Source: JAPXRI01 sp033813635 (lineage in GTDB: Bacteria; Bacillota; Clostridia; Oscillospirales; QAMX01). From it: a stretch of DNA of 27,211 nt. The DNA lies in assembly GCA_033813635.1 (NCBI GenBank), contig JAPXRI010000037.1, positions 1 through 27,211 of the forward strand. Direction: 5' to 3'. The notes below the pieces were generated by a model that worked only from the letters and a program-made list of their open reading frames with translations, ran no database searches and was not told the DNA's origin. Numbering within the stretch: position 1 is the stretch's first letter; every line of letters begins with the position of its first letter. Below, piece by piece: positions 21,845-27,211 of the stretch. Made by a program: the position numbers and the translations under genes.

Positions 21845-23710
21845 ATGCAGAGCAGGAGAGCGCGCGCGGCGGGGAAATACATCGCTAAAGTGCGGGGAAT
21901 TTTCGACAACGCCGCCGCCGGCTCTAAAAAAGAGGAAGACGTCTTTCAAGACGCAAAAGGGAGCTACGAGGTCTTTTCGCCGGACGGCAAAATCAGGGCG
22001 GAGCTTATTTCGGGCAAACAGCTTTCTTACCGGGTATGGTTCAACGGCGCGGAGGTGATAAGGACCTCGGCGCTCGGGATCGACTCAAGGAGCTGTCACC
22101 TCGGGGAAAACGTGCGTGTCGCGCCGCCGGAGGTGACGGAGGTATGCGAGGATTTTCCCGACAGGGGCTGCGCGGGCGTCGCCCACGACGTGCACAACGG
22201 CTATCTGTTCCCGGTAGAGCATGTAAAAACGGGGCTTTTGTACCATATCGAGCTTCGTCTCTGGAACGGCGGGTTCGGCTTTCGGTATCTTTTCCAAAAG
22301 GGAACCCGGCTGCTTGTGAAAAACGAGGTCTCATCCTTTGACGTGCCGGAGGATTTTTTGTGCTATTATCAGACGGACCTTGTGAAAATGCAGGGGAAAA
22401 CGGTCTGTGAAAAGGCCGGCGAAATGCCATACGGGAAAGACATATGCTGCATGGCGACATTTGTCGTACCCGGAATCTATATGATGCTGACCGAGTCCAA
22501 CCTTTACAATTACGCCGGCGCGTGCCTCCGGAAAACCGGCGGCGGCTTTAAAATCCATTTCTGGGACAGCGATGCGTTTTTCGTCAAAGACTGCGTCTCG
22601 CCCTGGCGACTGGTAATACTGGAGGACAGCCTGGATTCACTTGTAAACAACGACGTAATCAGAGCTTCGGCGGACCCGCCGTCGGAGGAGCTTTCGAAGG
22701 CGGACTGGATCAAACCGGGCAAGGCCTGCTGGTCGTTTTTCGTCGACAAGCCTTACCGGAGCGAGTTTTCGACGATCATGGCGTACAACGAATACGGCAC
22801 AAAGCTGGGCTTTGACTACAATATCATCGACGAGGGCTGGCGGAAATGGGGGAAAACCGAGAAAAAGGCGTTTGAAAAGGTCCGGCAAGTGGTTCTGGAC
22901 GGGGAGAAAAGGGGCATCGGCGTCTGGATTTGGAACGCCTCCGTAGATGGGCTTTACTCAAAGCATTATAGGAACCGCTTTCTCCGCCGCTGCGCGGCCG
23001 CAGGCGTCAAGGGGCTGAAAATCGATTTTCTGGAGAGCGAGAGCCAGCGGACGATCAACTTCTACCGCGATTTCCTCGAGGACGCGGCAAAATACAGGCT
23101 GATGGTGATCTACCATAACCCGAACAAGCCCACCGGGCTCTCCCGCACCTATCCGCACCTTTTGTCCCGCGAAGCGGTGCGCGGCCTGCAGACCTTCTGC
23201 GACCCGGACGACAACACAATCCTCCCGTTCACACGTTTTATCGGCGGCGACGCGGATTATACGCCCTACTGCTTCACCGTTCCGGACAGAAAGAAAACCG
23301 CGACGATCGGGCATATGCTCGCAAACACCGTGATCTTTACCTCGTCGCTTCTGACGATCTCCGAACACCCGAAAAACCTGCTCGGGCACGTAAGCGAGGC
23401 GTTTATCCGCGCGCTGCCGTCGACCTGGGATGAGACAAAAGTGCTCCCATCGAGCCGTTTCGCGGAGCTCGCGGCGTTCGTCCGCAGAAAAGGGAACACC
23501 TGGTTTATCGCCGCCCAGCAAAACGCGGGAGATGGGCGGAGCTTTGAGCTAAGCTTTGATTTCTTAAGCGGCGGGGACCACACGCTGACGCTCTGGCGCG
23601 ACGGCGCGGACGCCGACACGCTCGAGAAAACGGAGATTGCGGTGGACAAGAATTCGGTTGTCGCCTTTACCTTGAAGCCCTGCGGCGGTTTTGCGGGGAT
23701 AATCAAATAG
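21845..23710 (+). CDS. glycoside hydrolase family 97
   Basis: The 621-residue protein has the GH97 plan: an N-terminal beta-sandwich (about 30-280; QLSYRVWFNGAEVIRTSALGI, LYHIELRLWNGGFGFRY), a catalytic barrel (GFDYNIIDEGWRKWG, GIGVWIWNASVDG, KGLKIDFLESESQ, YHNPNKPTGLSRTYPHLLSREAVRG) and a C-terminal beta region. GH97 holds inverting alpha-glucosidases and retaining alpha-galactosidases. D394 in LKIDFLE matches the place of the nucleophile in the retaining group, with E443 (SREAVRG) a candidate acid/base, which favours alpha-galactosidase. There is no signal peptide, unlike Bacteroides members, so it probably acts in the cytosol on imported sugars. AGGGG precedes the ATG. It ends at a terminator shared with araD. 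Confidence 0.86.
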   Translation: MQSRRARAAGKYIAKVRGIFDNAAAGSKKEEDVFQDAKGSYEVFSPDGKIRAELISGKQLSYRVWFNGAEVIRTSALGIDSRSCHLGENVRVAPPEVTEVCEDFPDRGCAGVAHDVHNGYLFPVEHVKTGLLYHIELRLWNGGFGFRYLFQKGTRLLVKNEVSSFDVPEDFLCYYQTDLVKMQGKTVCEKAGEMPYGKDICCMATFVVPGIYMMLTESNLYNYAGACLRKTGGGFKIHFWDSDAFFVKDCVSPWRLVILEDSLDSLVNNDVIRASADPPSEELSKADWIKPGKACWSFFVDKPYRSEFSTIMAYNEYGTKLGFDYNIIDEGWRKWGKTEKKAFEKVRQVVLDGEKRGIGVWIWNASVDGLYSKHYRNRFLRRCAAAGVKGLKIDFLESESQRTINFYRDFLEDAAKYRLMVIYHNPNKPTGLSRTYPHLLSREAVRGLQTFCDPDDNTILPFTRFIGGDADYTPYCFTVPDRKKTATIGHMLANTVIFTSSLLTISEHPKNLLGHVSEAFIRALPSTWDETKVLPSSRFAELAAFVRRKGNTWFIAAQQNAGDGRSFELSFDFLSGGDHTLTLWRDGADADTLEKTEIAVDKNSVVAFTLKPCGGFAGIIK

Positions 23711-23746
23711 AACCAAAGCAAAGTAAAAATCATCCGCGTAAAGCAA

Positions 23747-23792
23747 ACAGAGGATATACCGCTTAACGTATATCCTCTGTACTGCTTTTTTT
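23747..23792. terminator. bidirectional terminator between GH97 and araD genes
   Basis: ACAGAGGATATAC (23747-23759) pairs perfectly with GTATATCCTCTGT (23768-23780) around an 8-base loop; a run of seven T (23786-23792) follows on the plus strand. Confidence 0.88.
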
Positions 23793-23798
23793 ACTTTT

Positions 23799-24500
23799 TC
23801 ATCCCTGCCCGTAATAGGCGTTCTTTCCGTGCTTTCTCTCGAAATGCTTGCTTAAGATGTGCCCTGGGAGTTCCGGGGCTGGGTTTGGAAAGGTTAGCCG
23901 CTCGGTCAGAAGCGCCATTTTGGCGATTTCCTCGAGGGAATAGGCGTTTTCGACGGCGTTAAAGCCGCTTTTTCCCCAGACGAACGGGCCGTGGTGTGCG
24001 GCCAGGGCGGCGGGGATGTGGAGCGGATTTATTCCGGAGCTTCTAAAATGCTCCGCGATGACCTTGCCGGTGTTGCCCTCGTAGTTTTCCTCCGTCTCCT
24101 CCTGCGTCAGGACCCTGACGCAGGGGACGGGGCCGTGGAAGCAGTCGGCGTGGGTCGTGCCGAGGACAGGGATATCCCTGCAGGCCTGCGCCCACGCTGC
24201 GGCGTAGGGGGAGTGGGTGTGAACGATCCCCCGGACCTCCGGAAAGGCCCTGTACAGACAGAGGTGCGTTTTTGTGTCCGAGGACGGCCTGCGCGCGCCG
24301 CAGACGCGGTTTCCGTCAAGGTCGAGGATTACGATATCGTCGGGCGTAAGCGCGCCGTATGGCACGCCTGAGGGCTTTATCGCGACGACGCCGTTCTCTG
24401 CGTCAAGCTCGGAGACGTTCCCCCAGGTGAGCGGGGCGAGCCCGTATTGATGGAGCAGAATGTTTGCCGCGCAGACTCTTTTTTTGAGTTCGTCGTACAT
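23799..24500 (-). CDS. araD: L-ribulose-5-phosphate 4-epimerase
   Basis: AraD converts L-ribulose-5-phosphate to D-xylulose-5-phosphate, the last step of arabinose breakdown before the pentose phosphate pathway. The 233-residue class II aldolase-fold protein has the zinc ligands: VHTHSPYAAAWAQA (about residues 95-108), then GTTHADCFHGPVPC and the third histidine within AALAAHHGPFVWGK. GNVSELD and KPSGVPYG form the phosphate site. It begins 2 bases after the araA stop, with only a weak ribosome site, so translation is probably coupled to araA. The kinase gene araB is not in the window. Confidence 0.95.
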   Translation of the reverse strand: MYDELKKRVCAANILLHQYGLAPLTWGNVSELDAENGVVAIKPSGVPYGALTPDDIVILDLDGNRVCGARRPSSDTKTHLCLYRAFPEVRGIVHTHSPYAAAWAQACRDIPVLGTTHADCFHGPVPCVRVLTQEETEENYEGNTGKVIAEHFRSSGINPLHIPAALAAHHGPFVWGKSGFNAVENAYSLEEIAKMALLTERLTFPNPAPELPGHILSKHFERKHGKNAYYGQG

Positions 24501-24502
24501 TT

Positions 24503-25987
24503 TTAAAAACCCGCTTTCAGCCTGTAAGCGGCCTCGCTCAGGAAAAGCTCCTTTTCGAAAGCGTCGGCTGTCGTGTCTTTGCCGATATGGAGAAACTCGA
24601 TTCCGAGAATCCTGCAGAAATCCCGCATGATCCCGGCGTCAAGGGGGTAGCTTAAAACGGTGTGATGCGCTCCGCCGGCCATAATCCAGCACTCCGCCGA
24701 CGTGGAAAGGTCGGGCAGCGGGCGCCACATCACCCGCGCCGTCGGCAGGCGGGGCATATCGTAGGGCGGGGCGAACGCCTCCGCGTCGTTGACGATCATC
24801 CTGAAACGGTCGCCCATGTCCACAAGCGAGACGAGGATCGCCGGACCTTCCGCGCATTTAAACGTCAGGCGCGCGGGCGGCTCCCGGTCTCCGATGCCGA
24901 GGGGGTGGACCTCGATCTTCGGGCGCTCCGCGGCGATGGCCGGGTCGACCTCGAGCATGTGCGCGCCGAGCACGCACTGATTGCCTGGCTCCATATTGTA
25001 GGTGTAGTCCTCCATGAACGCCGTGCCGCCCTCAAGGCCGCCGGCCATCAGCTTCATCACCCGCGATAGCGCCGCGGTCTTCCAGTCGCCCTCCGCGCCG
25101 AAGCCGTAGCCGTCGGCCGTCAGGTTCTGAACCGCGAGGCCCGGGAGCTCTCTGAGCCCCTGCAGATCCTCGAAGGTGTCCGTGAACGCGCCGAAGTCGC
25201 CCTCCTCGAGAAAGCCGCGGAGCGCTACTTCCACGCGGGCCTGGTAGCGTATCGATTTGATACCGTCGTCGGAAAAATCGTATTTTGCTCTGTACTCCGC
25301 GATTTTCGCCTCGACCTTTTGCTCGGGAACGGTGTTCACCCTCGATATCAGGTCGCCGATGCCGTAGCCGTTGACCGACCAGCCTAGCCTCAGCTCGGCC
25401 TCAACCTTGTCACCCTCGGTTACGGCGACGTTTCTCATATTGTCGCCGAAGCGGCAGACTTTAAGGCGGCGGGAAACGTGCGCGCCGGAGGCGCTGCGCA
25501 TCCAGCGGCCGATCCGTTCCCTGACGGCGGGGTCTTCCCAGTGGCCGCAGATCACCTTGCGCGGAAGGCGCAGCCGGGCGCCAATATATCCGTGCTCCCT
25601 GTCGCCGTGGGCGGACTGGTTTAGGTTCATAAAGTCCATGTCGATTTTGTCCCAAGGGATGTCACGGTTGAACTGGGTGTTGAAGTGGAGCAGCGGCTTT
25701 TTCAGCTGGGAAAGCCCGGGAATCCACATTTTGCTAGGGGAAAATGTGTGCATCCAGGTAATAACACCCGCGCATTTCCCGTCCGCGTTGGCCGACAGCA
25801 GGGCCGACGTAATCGCGTCGGCGTCCGTCACTGCGGGCAGAGCTCTGACCGCGCAAGGAATCTCGGCCGCGGCGTTCAGACCCTCAGCGATCAGTTTTGC
25901 GTGGCGGTTGACCTCGTCGATGACCTCCGGGCCGTACAGCGGCTGCGAGCCGGCGATAAACCAAAATTCATAGTCCTTCATATTCAT
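24503..25987 (-). CDS. araA: L-arabinose isomerase
   Basis: AraA interconverts L-arabinose and L-ribulose, and often D-galactose and D-tagatose, using manganese. The 494-residue protein is full length: MKDYEFWFIAGSQPLYGPEVIDEV at the start, then CAGVITWMHTFSPSKMWIPGL, HFNTQFNRDIPWDKIDMDFMNLNQSAHGDREHGYIGARL, GFGAEGDWKTAAL and the C-terminal WIMAGGAHHTVLSY, which contains the metal histidines. The ATG at 25987 has AAAGGAG upstream. The hisK-like gene ends 36 bases upstream on the same strand with no terminator between, so hisK-like - araA - araD may be one unit. Confidence 0.96.
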   Translation of the reverse strand: MNMKDYEFWFIAGSQPLYGPEVIDEVNRHAKLIAEGLNAAAEIPCAVRALPAVTDADAITSALLSANADGKCAGVITWMHTFSPSKMWIPGLSQLKKPLLHFNTQFNRDIPWDKIDMDFMNLNQSAHGDREHGYIGARLRLPRKVICGHWEDPAVRERIGRWMRSASGAHVSRRLKVCRFGDNMRNVAVTEGDKVEAELRLGWSVNGYGIGDLISRVNTVPEQKVEAKIAEYRAKYDFSDDGIKSIRYQARVEVALRGFLEEGDFGAFTDTFEDLQGLRELPGLAVQNLTADGYGFGAEGDWKTAALSRVMKLMAGGLEGGTAFMEDYTYNMEPGNQCVLGAHMLEVDPAIAAERPKIEVHPLGIGDREPPARLTFKCAEGPAILVSLVDMGDRFRMIVNDAEAFAPPYDMPRLPTARVMWRPLPDLSTSAECWIMAGGAHHTVLSYPLDAGIMRDFCRILGIEFLHIGKDTTADAFEKELFLSEAAYRLKAGF

Positions 25988-26023
25988 ATATCGGATGCTC
26001 CTTTAGCGTTAAACGGCCGTGAA

Positions 26024-26854
26024 TTATAGTGCGATAAACGACGGTTTCCGATTTTCATAGACGGTAAAGTACTTAAATCCCGCCTCGCGCAGCATCTGCT
26101 GCCCGCGCTCGACGCCGACGCCGATGTATTCCGGTTTATGGGCATCTGTGCCGATGGTGATAATTTCACCGCCGCAGGCTCTGTAGAGCTTGAGCTGGCT
26201 CATCTCCGGGAATGTAACGTTCCCGCCGTCGCGCAGGCCGGAGACGTTCAGCTCTATCCCGCTGCCCTTTTCGATCAGTACCTTGAAAATCTGTTCAAGC
26301 TCCGCGCCGTATTTGTCGAGCGAGACGTCGAAGCCGTACTGATAGCGCATATACCTGAGCGGATATGTGATGTGCGCGAGCACGTCGAAGCCCGGCAGAC
26401 AGGCCGTCTCGTATAGCTCTGAGATATATCTTTTCAAAAGCGCTTCGCAGTATTCCTGGGATTGATAATCCTTGATATAGTAGAAGTCGAGCTCGCCTCG
26501 CAGGTTGTGGAGCGAGCAGATGATAAAATCGAAGCTGTTTTCGGATAGGATTTTGTCGTAGACATCGCGCGCCTCGTGCCCCTGCGCGATTTCGATCCCG
26601 TGGGGGAGCTTGATTTTGTCCCCGTAAAGCTCCAGCGCCGACTTGCGCTGCTCAAGAATCCGCTCTTTAAAATAGATGTCGACGCCTTCGGGCAGATTCT
26701 TCTTGTCGAAGGGGAAAAAACCGTGGCATTCGCAGTGGTCGGTCACGCAGAGCTCGCGAAGGCCGGTATCAATCGCGGCTTTCGCCAGCTCGGAAATCGT
26801 GTAGTGCGCGTCCGGCGACGCGTTGCTGTGTGAGTGGTAATCTGCGAGGTACAT
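26024..26854 (-). CDS. hisK: PHP-domain phosphatase, HisK-like histidinol-phosphatase
   Basis: The 276-residue protein has the PHP metal site: MYLADYHSHSNASPDAHYT at the start (H-x-H), VTDHCECHGFFPF, CSLHNLRGE in the middle and TIGTDAHKPEYIG near the C-terminus. This resembles the histidinol-phosphatases of the HisJ/HisK type that make histidinol in Firmicutes; other PHP phosphatases act on different phosphates. ATG 26854 is the start, with AAGGA 10 bases upstream; a reading from 26980 crosses the promoter region. It is followed at 36 bases by araA, so its position in a sugar operon is odd for a histidine enzyme. No other his genes are in the window. Confidence 0.82.
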   Translation of the reverse strand: MYLADYHSHSNASPDAHYTISELAKAAIDTGLRELCVTDHCECHGFFPFDKKNLPEGVDIYFKERILEQRKSALELYGDKIKLPHGIEIAQGHEARDVYDKILSENSFDFIICSLHNLRGELDFYYIKDYQSQEYCEALLKRYISELYETACLPGFDVLAHITYPLRYMRYQYGFDVSLDKYGAELEQIFKVLIEKGSGIELNVSGLRDGGNVTFPEMSQLKLYRACGGEIITIGTDAHKPEYIGVGVERGQQMLREAGFKYFTVYENRKPSFIAL

Positions 26855-26870
26855 TTGCGTCAGTTCCTTA

Positions 26871-26935
26871 TGTATAATATATTTTGTACGGGTAAAATAA
26901 TAAGGCGGGAATATCTGCTTGGTACAAGTATACAA
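26871..26935 (-). promoter_or_regulatory. promoter and AraR-like half sites upstream of the hisK - araAD set
   Basis: On the minus strand TATACA or TATTAT (26871-26879) can serve as -10. Just upstream, ATTTTGTACGGGTAAAAT (26881-26898) is an imperfect inverted repeat with the TTGTACG core known from AraR operators. GTACAAGTATACAA (26922-26935) holds a second such half site. The -35 is unclear. Confidence 0.4.
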
Positions 26936-27000
26936 TACGCGGCCCCAATATGCAATCGGAAAAAATCCAGAACTGTCCAAAATATTTTTTCAAAAAGGTG

Positions 27001-27029
27001 TTGACAAAACAGGGTCGGTGTAGTATTAT
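27001..27029 (+). promoter_or_regulatory. strong promoter of the gene beyond the window edge
   Basis: A perfect TTGACA (27001-27006), 17 bases, and TATTAT (27024-27029). Confidence 0.85.
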
Positions 27030-27035
27030 ATTCAA

Positions 27036-27211
27036 GCACCGCAAAAAACGGCAAATGAAATCGAACCGTGACAGGGCGGGGAGCAGAGTACCTTGTAAAT
27101 TAAACAATGGACGAAAAAAAGCACCAGAGAGAGTTTTAATCGAGGCGAGAGAGAGCGAGAGCTCGGAAGCGCCGAGATGAAAAAAGATAAGAGCAAGGGC
27201 TCGGTTCTGAA
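27036..27211 (+). promoter_or_regulatory. T-box-like leader, cut by the window end
   Basis: After the promoter the transcript is purine-rich and looks like T-box Stem I: GACAGGG at 27070, AGTA at 27087-27090 after GGGGAGCAG, and CCAGAGAGAG at 27124, resembling the CAGAGAG of Stem I. GAACCG (27063-27068) can close with CGGTTC (27202-27207). The T-box antiterminator and the specifier codon cannot be identified within the window. Alternatively an ATG at 27177 (GGAAG 7 bases upstream) could begin a gene. If a T-box, the gene to the right is probably an aminoacyl-tRNA synthetase or amino acid transporter. Confidence 0.5.

Noticed and set aside
27053..27180. Small 42-residue frame ending in an ATGA overlap with ATG 27177
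   Set aside because: No Shine-Dalgarno before its ATG and the Arg/Glu/Ser-rich content fits a purine-rich structured leader better than a protein. Kept only as a note.
1..27211. CRISPR arrays, insertion sequences, tRNA genes or phage genes
   Set aside because: No spaced direct-repeat array, no transposase or integrase frame with inverted ends and no cloverleaf were seen on either strand.

Overview
The window looks like a chromosomal piece of a high-GC, anaerobic, spore-former-related Clostridia (Oscillospirales/Christensenellales-like; order inferred, not proven). The main reasons are a SCIFF peptide with its radical-SAM maturase, a lineage marker of Clostridia, in the order yajC - TIGR04086 membrane protein - scfA - scfB. 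A SpoIIM-like protein, a TM1266-like small regulator, strong Shine-Dalgarno sites, extended -10 promoters and a T-box-like leader at the right edge also fit. I see no phage, transposon, CRISPR or tRNA genes. Most of the window is housekeeping or metabolic sequence.

Left part (1-9200): a TIM-barrel sugar-phosphate isomerase/epimerase; a sirtuin that seems to begin at ACG; a convergent amidohydrolase; a BCAT/PfoR-type membrane protein pair; rpsT with its own promoter and tandem terminators; a LytTR regulator with a LiaF-like membrane protein; a TM1266-like regulator downstream of pta.

Middle part (9200-16550): a PocR-AraC regulator below a DUF421 membrane protein, divergent from a seven-gene operon-like run: yajC, TIGR04086 membrane protein, scfA (51-aa precursor), scfB (SPASM radical SAM), proC, a SpoIIM-like membrane protein and a DUF624 membrane protein with an acidic tail, ending in a terminator.

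Right part (16550-27211): a thioredoxin-reductase-like flavoprotein with an altered NADPH motif, divergent from tldD-tldE. Then come a GatZ/KbaZ-type protein and a GH97 glycosidase. These converge on a hisK-like phosphatase - araA - araD set. The window ends in a promoter and structured leader resembling a T-box.

The most unusual feature is start-codon use. Three well-conserved genes (sir2, tldD, DUF421) have no ATG/GTG/TTG where homology and the Shine-Dalgarno site place the start; ACG, ATT and CTG sit there instead. The other leads are the SCIFF locus with a hairpin between precursor and maturase, a possible galactoside/tagatose/arabinose route, 21-bp-phased direct repeats upstream of the LytTR gene, and AraR-like half sites upstream of the hisK-araA-araD set.
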